DNA of 64,000 nt from Larix kaempferi (taxonomy: Eukaryota > Streptophyta > Pinopsida > Pinales > Pinaceae), in the NCBI GenBank assembly GCA_027924585.1, contig BSBM01000608.1, positions 10,824,501-10,888,500 of the forward strand. Reading direction: 5' to 3'. Shown one piece after another: positions 1 to 10,650 of this stretch (positions are counted from its first letter, which is position 1; every line of letters starts with the position of its first letter). Under the pieces are notes generated by a model. That model was not told where the DNA came from. It did not search any database and saw only the letters and a program-made list of their open reading frames with translations. The position numbers were made by a program, and so were the translations under genes.

Positions 1-117
1 TGCTATTATCTCTTCTTCAACCAAAACTTCTTCTACTACTGATTCAAAGGGTGGTGGTTTATTTGTTTGGATTCTTGTTAATACCATCAGGTTCCAAGAC
101 CATGCTCTGATGCCACT
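1..117 (-). other. Leader of an LTR element running off the left edge
   Basis: This is the stretch just inside the 5' LTR of a minus-strand LTR retrotransposon, so most of the element lies left of the window. Read on the minus strand it begins with a tRNA-Met-like primer site and then has no usable open frame. The superfamily cannot be told because no coding domain is visible. Confidence 0.6.
104..115 (-). promoter_or_regulatory. Primer binding site (tRNA-Met-like)
   Basis: The minus strand reads TGGCATCAGAGC, one base from the usual plant initiator tRNA-Met site TGGTATCAGAGC. It sits 2 bases from the LTR end at 118, the normal spacing. It fixes the orientation of the element as minus. Confidence 0.7.
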
Positions 118-1885
118 TGTAATGACCCTTTTTCAAAATTTTATTAAAATGCCAATTTTTCCACTTTTTCCCCAATTTCGACCTTTGACTAGTTTTACTG
201 TTTTGACCTCCAATTCAACCCAAATGCTCCCAAATCTTCTGCAAGAGTGTATGAATGATATTTAGACTTGAATATTAGGTTCATGGATGTTTTATTTCCC
301 TCCAAATACTTCTGCAAACTTGATTTGTATTCTGATCAATATATGTAATTTTGACTAGTAATTTGTGCATCAAATCCCCCCAGGGTAACACTGCAAATGG
401 CCTTCCAAATGCCTCCAAAATCCCACGAATTTATTAACAGAGGTATTTAATGTGTTAATTATGTTATTAATGTCTCATATGCACCATTAAATTATTTTTA
501 CTATTGTTCTAACTCTCTCACATTCAACAGCAAAAACCCCCAATTCGACCCTTGGGGAAATGGCACTATTTCACCTCTCAATACAAACAAACTGAGTAAA
601 AATGCTTCAAATGCTCAATTACAGTACATGAAACTTGTCTAATATATCCATGGAAGTATATGAATCACAAATATATCAGAGAATCATCCATCCATTCGAA
701 ATAATCAACCTTATAGTGTCATACATCAAAGCATTGGGGAAATGGACATTGTTTGCTCATTAATCAATAATTTTGCATACAGTCAATGGGTATTTCGACC
801 TCAGAGTTTATGAATATGAATAAAAGAGGATATTAAGCTATTACAATCAGAAAAATATCATATTAAGCTCTCCCAATGAGTGCAAGATCTCACCCAAAGC
901 GCAATCCCTCAAGGAGCCCGAATATGCCTTCAAAATTGGAAATGGTGGAGAGAAAGTGTTGCACTAAACCAAACCATGAAACTTCCTGTAGCTTCTACCT
1001 ACAAATAAAAATCCATTAAAGCACCATGAAAGACCTGAGTGGCCTCTCCAAACACCAACTTGGATGGGAATCTTTCACCCTCGAAATTGGCTAAGGTAAG
1101 AAACTAGTCATCCACTAGTTCTCTCTTCACAAATGCAATTTTTCTCAAATCATCAAAATCCATTCTCATACTTCATTTCTACATTTTATAACCAACATTA
1201 TCCTTCTAAGGGTCTAAATCCTCTCAATAGATTCAATAGATTTTCATTAAGGAAATATTCCACATTTGCCACTTGTCTCCTTGTTCCAACCTTCCATCTT
1301 CTCCCAAATTCGATTTTGAGTCTCTTTGTCTTCTCCAACTCCCATGAGCGCCTTCCTTGAGCCTATTTTTGGGGATAACATTTCATAGTGGTCATATGTC
1401 AGAGGTCAGGTCTGCAATTTGTCATAGTTGTCATAGATGCTCCATCATTGGTGTCATAGGGGCTAGGGAATCTAGCCCAAGTGTCCACAAACTTCCAATT
1501 TGACTCTTTATCTTCCATGGAGGTTACCAATCCTTCCCAATTAGACCTAAGATGCTCAATTACATGTGTTATGACTTACCAACTCACCCAAGAGTGTTCA
1601 CCTTCCCATTAATTCGAATTTGCAAGAGAGAGATACCATGTATTATGAAAAATCAAGCTAGTGTGGGTCCCACATCCTCCATATGTCTCCAAAACCATTT
1701 GCCATATAGGATTTCTCTTGAATTTATTTATTCACTCTATTTAATAAATAATTGAACCCTTCTAAAGTCTAAACATCATTTATTAGCTTCCTTATTACCA
1801 TTCCACATGTGCCCATCCAACCTAGGAAACTAGTACGATTGATGGGATTGAGTTACTATGAAATTATTTGAATGGGGACATTACA
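118..1885 (-). mobile_element. 5' LTR of a minus-strand LTR retrotransposon
   Basis: The plus strand begins TGTAATGACCC next to the primer site and ends GGGGACATTACA, so the two ends form an extended inverted repeat with TG...CA termini, giving a 1768-bp LTR. The bases after it, tagtg (1886-1890), would be one target duplication; the partner is outside the window. The small open frames inside carry no recognisable domain. The same terminal pattern recurs in the large LTR at 4693-24426, which suggests related families. Confidence 0.75.
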
Positions 1886-2189
1886 TAGTGCCTATGTGCC
1901 TATCCTTATAATTCTTTCAACATTCCAACTATACGTGTTCATGTTTAGTTCAATCTAAAATCTCTTGTGCCAACATCCTCCATATTTGATATTTTTGTCA
2001 TTTGATTATTGCTAGTTGTACAACTCTCATTTCCTTTCATTTTGTTCCTTCTAGTTCTATTTTCTATTTTACAACACTTCACTCTTCATTTATATCAATG
2101 TACTACTAAATTATAAAAAACATAACATCATGATACCCTATAACTATAATAGATAAATGTTTTAAATGTTATGGTTTGAAGTATTTTTT
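1886..2189. other. AT-rich DNA, nothing recognised
   Basis: This is flanking DNA between the first LTR and the pararetrovirus-like fragment. No open frame, repeat or structural RNA is visible. Confidence 0.5.
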
Positions 2190-2900
2190 TAGAGGAATTA
2201 AGGAGACAATGCCTTGGTCTCTAGAGTTATTGCATCCTCTTCCTCTCACAACATGTGAGGGTTAGTTCATCATTGAAAGTGATGTCTCAACACATTAATG
2301 GGGTGGTATTTTGAAAGAGAAATCTACAAAAAGAGAAGAAATATGTCTACATGCTTTAGGCACATTCAAAGGGACAAAACTTAGCTATCCCTCATGCCAT
2401 AAGGAAATTCTAGTAGTAAAGAATACCATTCAAGATTTTCACTTGTGTTTAAAGCTAGTCAAATTCATTATTTGCAATGATCTCAAGATTATGCAAGGAA
2501 TGTGGAAAAAATAGAAAATCCTCATTGAGAATAGCTCTCCTATTTAAAATGGACTATTTGGTTGGACAACTTTGATTTTGAATTCCAATTCAGGTCTGGA
2601 TATTTGAAATGTCTAGTAGAAATGATTACTCAAGAACAAGCACAACTTTGTTCTCATAATGTTTTCTAGAAATCCAAATAAGATCCAAAAAATTGAAGAT
2701 TGTGCTTCTTCTTCCAAGCGAATTCCATATGAATATTGGACTAGGAAAGTTGTTGGGAAAGAAAAATTGATCTACCATAAGTCTTTAGATCAAGAGATTG
2801 AAGACATCACTCTAAAGTGTACCCTTTAAACTAAAACACCCTTCTTTCACCTTAGAAAGAGGTACCAACTTGTATGTTCCACATAAGATTCACACAACTA
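2190..2900 (+). pseudogene. Caulimovirid-like RT/RNase H remnant (endogenous)
   Basis: One plus-strand frame around 2269-2515 resembles the RNase H part of a plant pararetrovirus polyprotein. A segment with an acidic start and WGGILKEK is followed, at the expected spacing, by EEIC, a KEILVVK block, a hydrophobic stretch and a late Asp (ICND). The KEIL-type block and spacing fit Caulimoviridae better than Ty3/gypsy RNase H. The frame is broken by a stop just before WGG and by stops after 2512. Beyond about 2550 only scattered similarity remains and no other viral domain is seen. It is a dead fragment. A diverged gypsy RNase H is the main alternative. Confidence 0.45.
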
Positions 2901-4385
2901 CTAAGCCATGAGGCCTAAGAAGAGATGCAACAAAATTTTCAAGTGCCATATCAAAAATCAGGTCTATAACATGATCATCCTGATATCAAAAATACCGAGG
3001 AGAATTAGTGTTTCACATTAAAAAAATATCCTATATCAGAACACATGCCTATAGAAGGGGCACCGCTATATAATCTTATCAACATAATGTAATAGGTCAT
3101 AGTTAATGTGTCCCCATGAGTAATATGTGATCACATTGGGATGTTATTGATTGATTGGAAATACTAGCATGCAAAAGTTGATGTTGCTAGCTACCCCCCA
3201 ACAACCCAATGTGTCACTATAAAAACATTGGTTGCACTACGATAGATGGGAATGAGGTGGGAATGTAGCACACCTACGAAAAAACACATACACCATAAGA
3301 AAAATAAGGGCAACTAGGAGCTTGTATCCCCCTCCTCAATAAACCAATAGTAAAATAAATTGAACCAAAGGTCAACCCCAACTTAGAATATTTGTATGTA
3401 TGATCCTAGGGAAACATAATATGTTGTATGAATCTATTATTCACCCTCAACATATTTCAGGAGATACAACATTACAAAGGAGAGAAAATGAAGTAAGAGG
3501 ATGTGGGGATGTGTTCCCTCACCCTTTTACATGTGTGTTGTGTCCTTAACATCCAATAATGTTATGGATGTTGATTTAGAAAAAAAACACATTACAATAT
3601 ACAACCATTTAATGATTAGTTAATAAAATTATAATAGAAAAAATCAATTTACAAAAAATTGCCATTGCCTTATATTGATATTGAGTATCGACGTGCTTCT
3701 AAAATTCCAACTTATCAATTCTCTAAAATAGATGGTGCATTGTTTATCTTCATAATAATGATGCACCATTGTTATTTTAATATAGACTCCTTATTGTGCA
3801 TTAGGGATTCATGGTGCACCATAACATGCACTTCTGGTAATCTAATGCACCATGTGTTTTGTATGACGTTCTATGATCTTCCCTCTTGCTATGGGAATGA
3901 TCTAATTATATATATGTGCCTTGTCTATATGAAAAAATGTTTCAACACGTAAGAGTACAATTGCATATTCCTTGATTCTCATTTCGATAAAAAATTGAAT
4001 ATCTACATTCATATGGTGTATGAGAAAAAAAAATAGTGAACTTGGAAGGTGCACTGCAAAAGTAACATTGTAGCATTTCAATGTGCAAACATTGGTAGAG
4101 CATTAAAGATTGGTGCAATGAAATTAAAAAATTTAAACCTATGCATGGCAAATTTGAATTATAAAAATTGAAAAAATGAAAATGTCTAAATAAGAAAATT
4201 AAAGAGTTATGTAAGTTAATGTTTGCATTTGGGATAGGGAAAACCATAACCAAATAAAAAAATTAAAGTTTTTTTTGGGTGATAAATGGTGAATTTATAG
4301 AAAAATGGATAAACAACCATAACAATTAATAGTAGGTCATTTTGATGATTATTTTGATTTAGAAACGAATGAAAAATTAAAACAA
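2901..4385. other. Non-coding AT-rich DNA
   Basis: No coding region is recognised. Around 3660-3870 the word gcacc recurs in a loose, irregular way, not as a true tandem array. The small frames here lack domains, start context and repeat support and look accidental. Confidence 0.45.
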
Positions 4386-4692
4386 CAATAATAATTGAAA
4401 ATGTTATGAGAAAAGAAAATAATAATTTTTCCATATTTATAAATAGATTGATACAATTTACCCCCTCAAATGTCAATAAAGGACACATCATCATGCCATC
4501 TTATTTTTAATTTGTGAAAGAATCTGGAAAACATCTTGAGCATTGTTTTGGTGCATTGGTTTCCAATGAGAGCACTTTGAGAGATTAGGAAAGAATAATA
4601 ATTGAAAATGCTTTGAGAAAAGAAAAATAATAATTTTACCATATTTATAAATAGATTGATGCAATTTACGCCCTCAAATGTCAATAAAGGAC
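4386..4692. repeat. 208-bp tandem repeat, copy 1 and start of copy 2
   Basis: A unit of about 208 bp starts at 4386 and again at 4594. Both copies hold the same run of aataataattg, an A-rich block, a shared stretch near 4460-4485 and the sequence leading to caataaaggac. Copy 2 stops at 4692, where the large insertion begins, and resumes at 24427. This split gives independent proof of the insertion boundaries. Confidence 0.85.
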
Positions 4693-7114
4693 TGTAATGT
4701 CCCAAAAATAGCAAAAATTTTAAATTTTTCCTGCCTTCCATAGTTGTTAGTTTTCAGTAGAATAATGCATTCATTACATTTAATATCGTGGAAAACATCC
4801 ATACTTGTATGAGACAATATAAATCTAAACTTTTTGTTTCACATGGTCTACTCTATCTGTTAAGTGTAGAATTTTGCGGAAGCGATGTGGAAATAATATG
4901 ATGGCATATTTTTATTGTAATTAAAATGCTGATACAAAGGTAGAAAATAACACTTCTCACGGTTTTAAGAGTCATGTGTTTTAATTGTGAATGTCTACTG
5001 CACCTTCAGGTGATGATGAGCTCCTTTGATGACGATATGTTGTTCCTATGGTGGTTATAATACTCCAGGAAAGGTAATTACATACCTCGGGAGGGTTGCC
5101 GAGAGGTATGGGTAAGATTGTGGTTTCCGGACTTACTTATCATTTTGCTAACGTCATACTTTTCATTTGTGGTTGCAGGTAGATTCACCCAGGTCACGCT
5201 AGCCTAGAGGGTTGGTTCTTATTCTACTAAGGGCCTTCGTATCACTATGTTTATACTTTGGGGTGGTAGCCCATTGATAGTAGATGTTAGGTACTATGAG
5301 GTTGCATAAACGTAAGGTTTGTTAAATGGGTTTAATGGCCATGAGACCCTTGCTCAAAACAATTGGTAGTCGAGAATCTGCGACTCTACTATAGACTTGG
5401 TGTAAAATATTGAACCTCCACTTAAACATTGGGTTGGTGCGCTTCTTACTCATGTCTTTAATGCTTAATGGGGTACAACCTGTCAACAAGGGTTTGGTGA
5501 TTGACTTGGGTTATTGTCTTCTCGCTCTTGTCTTCGACCTTGTTGCTGGTTGTTGTTGGTTCTGCCTCTCATTTGTAGGGTGGCTGTGATGGGGCCCTGA
5601 CCCGAGCAATGCTCATGGTTAGCGCACTCAAAATATATAGAATTTCGAATGTGGCATGGATGGTATTCCTCAAACAGGTAAGAACACTCTGAATCGTAGG
5701 AACTTGGTTTTCCTTCATTTGGTTTACCACGATAGGGATTCTACTAATTAACAATACTGGTTATCATGGCAGGCAATAGAAGCTTGGTAAGGGAGCTACG
5801 ACAGTTCCTGGTGCTGTGGCTAGGGTAATGGTAAGTCTGGCATACTCACTCGTGCCCTACTTCTCGCATCCCTTTGTATGTATGCATTTAGCCTGGTTTA
5901 GAATGGGGGCTTTCATAAGCCCTTGGCTTACTAATTCGCCTTGGGAAATTTGTTGATTTCCTACTGGCTAGATCAGAAAGAATGGGGTTTTCATTATAAT
6001 TTCAAATGTGGAAAAGTAATTTGGGACTATGATGTAAAAGAACTTATGTAATAACTGGGTCTTACTGGTTACTCGGCTCTGCGAACATTTTATAAACATG
6101 GAATGTGATTTTGTTGGATATGAATCCTGTATCGTTACAATGGAATCCAAATGGTACATTTCTATTTCTCTCGTATGAATCCAAGTATTTAAGCTGTAAC
6201 TTATTGGTCCTATAATTATGGGATTTCTGGGTATTTCTTGTAAATTGTTGTACAAAAATCATCTACAATAGTGAAAGCCCTTTGGCTCCTTTAGCTTGGC
6301 AATGTCACTGTGAATCGTGTATTGGTTTTATTTGTACTTGCTGTTGTGTTGGATATTGCTATCGTGCTTCTATGTAACAATGTGTTGCCGGTAGAAGAAT
6401 ATAGGATATCAAATGAAGTTTCTACGCCTCTGTCTTGGTATTACAGTTAGATTTTAAATAAGGAAATCTTGTTTTACTTACTAGTCGGGTGAATAGGATG
6501 GAAACTTGCATGAGGAGGGTTTCGAGGCTGTACTCAGTGTTTTGTTTCTATTGTTGAGGATCATAGGCCCTGTAGGAATTTCCTACCAGTTTTTTTTGGG
6601 CGTGAGAACCAGGGGATGTGACCCTTGATCTCTAATTTCGCTGGGCATCTGCATTTGTAACTTTTGGGCAATTCTTAAACGTTGTCGCTTTATAATGTAT
6701 GCTTGTTTAAATTTAAATCTTGGATGGATAGAGTATGAGTCTGTGTATTTGTAACAATCTTTGTGTATTTTGAAATACTTAGATGATGATGGGTAGCGAT
6801 GGCTAAGTATTATGCGTATCTTGCATTGGAAGAGAAAAACGTATAACAGAATGCAATGGTTTCTACCCTATTTGTTGTCTTGTTGTAGTCTGTGTAAATT
6901 TTGTTGTATAATAAAAACAAGATTTAAATTGATAAACAAAAATGGATACAGGTAAAAACAAAATATCTATCAGACTTGTTTTAGATTTGGAATAGGTAGG
7001 AACAATATCTGCGAAGAATGATGATGCATTTCTTTTGCTATATAAAAATTGTATTGTTAGCTTTTCGACAAGATCGGGTTTTTAGATCTCTATTTAATAA
7101 CTGAGTTTCAGAAG

Positions 7115-7831
7115 TGTTAACACCCAAAAAGTGCTCACTACCTCATCTACCCCATTACATGACTCATTTGTCCATTTTCCTACCATATTTCCTTTAAAAA
7201 CCCCGAAAATCCCACTAAAAAGCCTCCAAAAGGCCACAAAACCATCAAAAAGGCTAAAAACCCCATTTTCCCTCCAAAAATATCCAAAATTCCTCCAAAA
7301 TAGAAAAAACCCTCTAAAAAGGGAATAAAAAATATAAAATAATGAGGAAAAAGGAGGAAAAAACCCTATACAGCTGACCTACACCATATGGTTCCCAAAA
7401 CCATGGGCCAGCACTCCACCACCAAAAACCTATAAATAGGTGATGGAGACCCCTCATTTCATATCCACAATCATAAGCACCCTTACTCTGCCAAAATAAC
7501 TCTTGAAACCCTAGCTCACCCTTGAGCTACTTTCACCTTGAGAGCCCCTTTTGGCCCATTCCCATCATTTGGAGAAAGAGAAGGAGCAAGTTGGAGCTAG
7601 GAGCAACCCTCTTGGGCCATTGCAAGAGCTTCACCAACCTTCACATTGGAGGTAAAATCAATACAAAAACCATTCTTTATCTTTTGTTTTTTCTATTTCA
7701 TGCATATGTTTAGAGTAATTTACATTTCTGTTTTAGCACTTTAATTTACAATTTATTGAACTGCTACTAAGGAGTCCCTTCTCCTTAGTAGGTGCTCATT
7801 TGCACAAGATAGGGGTAAAACCCTAGCTAAA
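7115..7831 (+). repeat. 5' LTR of the Ogre-like element
   Basis: The 717-bp LTR starts TGTTAACACCC. Its last two bases are AA where the other LTR has CA. The motif TATAAATAG at 7431 lies a plausible distance upstream of the leader and could be the TATA box; this is inference. The region 7200-7320 is a loose repeat of ccaaaa-type words. Confidence 0.9.
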
Positions 7832-7835
7832 GTTT

Positions 7836-7851
7836 TGGCGACTCCCCTAGG
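7836..7851 (+). promoter_or_regulatory. Primer binding site of the Ogre-like element
   Basis: TGGCGACTCCCC starts 4 bases after the LTR. It is not the tRNA-Met site used by the copia elements here. A TGGCGACTC-type site is one I associate with Ogre-type elements (tRNA-Arg), which agrees with the protease signature downstream. Confidence 0.6.
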
Positions 7852-7904
7852 TTTGAATTTCTGGTTACACTTTTTAAATATTTTTTTATGTTCGGCTGTC
7901 CCTT

Positions 7905-8400
7905 TCGGCTGCTGTAAACCGCATCTTTTCCCCCTGCAGTCGCGTTTCGACCGCGTCTTTCAAGCACTTACCTGCGATCCGACCGCGGCTCTCAGACTGT
8001 TTCCGGTGACCCACCGGCCGTTTTCAGTCTGTTACCTGCGATCCGACCACGGCTATTAGCCTGTTTGGGACGGTCTGACTGCGGCTATTACCCTGTTTTC
8101 TGCATCCCTCCTGCGGCTTTTGGCCATTTTCCCACGACCCGCCGACGCATTTCGGCGTCTTTCTTGCGTCCCGCCTGTGGCTTTCGGCCAGTTTCCCGCA
8201 ACCCGCCGGCACCTTTCGACGTTTTTCCTGCGTCCCGCCTACGGCTTTCGGCCATTTTCCCGTGACCCGCCTGTGACTTTCGGCGTTTATCCTGCGTCCC
8301 GACTGCGTTTTTCAGCCCAAAACTCGCAACCCGCCTGCGATTGTTTAGCTGTTTTCCGTGATCCGACCGCTCAGATTTGCCAAAAACCCGCGGTCTGTTT
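7905..8400 (+). repeat. GC-rich 32/64-bp tandem array in the leader
   Basis: Starts of similar units (ctgcgatccgacc, ctgcgtcccgcct and variants) fall at 7971, 8035, 8100, 8163, 8227, 8291 and 8356, a steady 63-65 bp spacing. Each unit splits into two similar 32-bp halves (for example a half starting at 8067). The array is far more GC-rich than its surroundings. The open frames on both strands are by-products of the repeat and have no known domain. Confidence 0.8.
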
Positions 8401-9396
8401 TCTGCATTTTTCTCTGTTTTGAACCTAGCACTTTGCTGCACTATTTTCTGCCCCAGCACAGCCATCTGTCCTACCTGTAGCCACCCTTCCTTACAGCCTT
8501 TTCTGCAGCTTTATTTCTGTTTCATTTACAGAATCGTTTTTACATTTTCAGCACTTTAAATTGAAAAAAGAAAATTGTGCATTTCAAAGGTTAATTTTTG
8601 TCTTGTTATTGCTAGTTAGAAAGTTGCCCTCCCTAGTGGCACTTTTTACTTGGGTTCATTATCATCTCACACGCACACACTCTGTCACCTAATTCAAGTG
8701 AGCCTTAAAAAGTACTTAACACAACCAACATTCTAACCCCACTTGGGGAACACATAAGAATTTTGTAGTTAGGTAGGATCGAGGGGATATGAATCCAAAT
8801 AACACCCCTCGATTGCTTACACTTGAGACATAGCTGTTGTCCATTAGGGAACCAAAATACCCTAGTATTTTTTGGCACGGTCACAACCAGTTTATCAGAG
8901 GGCCTCTCCCCTAGGAGGATTGAAGTCGCCAGACTGGTTTCGGAGGCCTGAGTGGAATACCACAATCCATTCAGTAACCGAAGGCTACCTTTCACAGTTC
9001 TTGGGGTATCCCTGTATGGGGGTACTGCGGTAAAAGGATGAAATGACAGATTCACCTTTTTTGGACGTGTCATGAACGGGGTATCTTAGTTGCCATTCTT
9101 CTAGGATTGACTACCCGGTGTCCCTCCCGGTAGGGGGATATCTTAGCCACTTGGCTCTCCTATCCATATTTTCTGACTTGGATTTCATCACCTTGCAGAG
9201 GATATGTCTAGTTGAGTCAGAATACTATTTAGTTAGGTGTTTGCTTGCTCCCTTACCTCCTTTTGGTCTAGTGAGTCCACCATTTTTTATTTTTAGGAAA
9301 CCTGTTGCTTGTTGGTATTTTGACCATTTCTGTTGATACTCCACCTATTGTAGCACAACTGTTACAGTGGGTGTTTTGAGTTGGTTGTTGGCCTGA
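8401..9396 (+). other. Rest of the Ogre-like leader
   Basis: About 1 kb between the array and gag. A minus-strand open stretch at 8705-9073 matches no family I know. No start codon in the gag frame was found before 9751. Spliced leaders occur in some Tat elements, but no splice pair can be assigned here. Confidence 0.4.
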
Positions 9397-10650
9397 GTGC
9401 CCTATTTTTTTGAGCTCTCCTTCTGCACGCTCGATTGCATTAGGGTTTTTGAGTTGTTTTTTTTACTCACCTCAACCCCTAGAGATTTGACACCATATGT
9501 CACCATTGAGTCCCCGAGACATTCTCGGCGCCTCAGGGGCGAGCCCCCACAGCACGGTTCACTTGACACCACCCATCATAGACACAGATCTTCATCACTT
9601 GATACCACTTATCATAGATCTCGAGCCTTGTCACTTGACTCCACTTGTCAACGGCATAGGACTCCGTCACCCGATCTTGACACCCCTTATTTTACCTCTG
9701 ATTCTGAGGCAGAGTCTGAGAACCCCATTTACACTGCCCCTACTAGCCCCATGTCTAGCATGACTTCCACCCCTTTCTTTGTAGGGACCATTGGTGGCAC
9801 ATCCACCACTACACCAGTTACCACACCTGCTTTAGGTATACCCTCAATGGGGGCCGCGACCACCATTCCGGTTACCGTACCCATTCCCGTACCTGGCATA
9901 CCTGCCACCACTCCACCAGTGACTCACACCACCCATGGTGGTGCAGGACCCTCCTATACCTTAGTTCCCCCACTTGGGGGAAACATCCCAAGCCCTGTCC
10001 CTCCACTTGGGGGCATTGGCCCCAACTTGGTCCAACCCACTACTGTGTCACATCCTTCTTCCAGTTTGCCATTCATGGCTAGCCTCAACCTGCCCGACCT
10101 AGCCAGATTGATTAACGATCCCATCCGACACGACCCTGCATGGCCCCACATGCCCACCAAGCTCCCCTCTGACATCCCTAAGTTCGAGGGCAAGGCAGGT
10201 GAGGACCCTCAAAACCATATTATGTCCTTCCATCTATGGTGTTCCTCCAACTCCATAGTAGATGACTTTGTTCGCCTCCGTCTGTTACAACGCACCTTCA
10301 CTGGCTCTGCAGCTAAGTGGTACATCGAGCAACCCCATGGGACCCATGCCACCTTTACTTCCCTTGCCTCGACATTCCTGCAGTTCTTCCAGCTACCTGT
10401 CCGCTATGACGCAGGAGTTGAGATTCTCCTGTCTTGCAGACAAAACACGGCTACCCACATCACGGACCACATTCATGAGTGGCGTCGACGTCGTAGCCTC
10501 TGCAAAATCAAATTAGACGACCGTATCTTCTTAGTTTGGTTCCTCAAATCCCTTCTTCCTGTCATTGCTGAGGATGTAGCATCCGAAAGACCCCAGTCTG
10601 AAGAAGAGGCCATCCTTAAGGCCCAGCAATTCGACCTCATTTATGCCTAG
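9397..10650 (+). pseudogene. gag (capsid part) of the Ogre-like element
   Basis: An open frame of about 417 codons with no ATG before 9751 encodes a Pro/Thr-rich N-terminal part with a short Arg/Ser/Asp repeat (SLDTTHHRHRS and variants, near codons 55-95). A Retrotrans_gag-type capsid domain follows at about codons 250-410. Its signature, PKFEGKAGEDPQNH, then the FTGSAAKWYIEQ region and a C-terminal EEAILKAQQFD, is typical of Ty3/gypsy Gag, which packages the RNA. The frame ends at a TAG at 10648, after which the same frame continues for about 100 codons. It is therefore a nonsense change or a leaky stop. Confidence 0.8.

Noticed and set aside
3659-3952. 97-codon frame with gcacc words
   Set aside because: No known domain, and the repeated words are irregular.
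5060-5185. GT...AG intron-like pattern (gaaaggtaatt ... gttgcaggtag) in the large LTR
   Set aside because: No open frame joins across it and it lies within a sequence best explained as an LTR.
8088-8465. Overlapping open frames on both strands
   Set aside because: They follow the 64-bp GC-rich array; the peptides are repeats without any domain.
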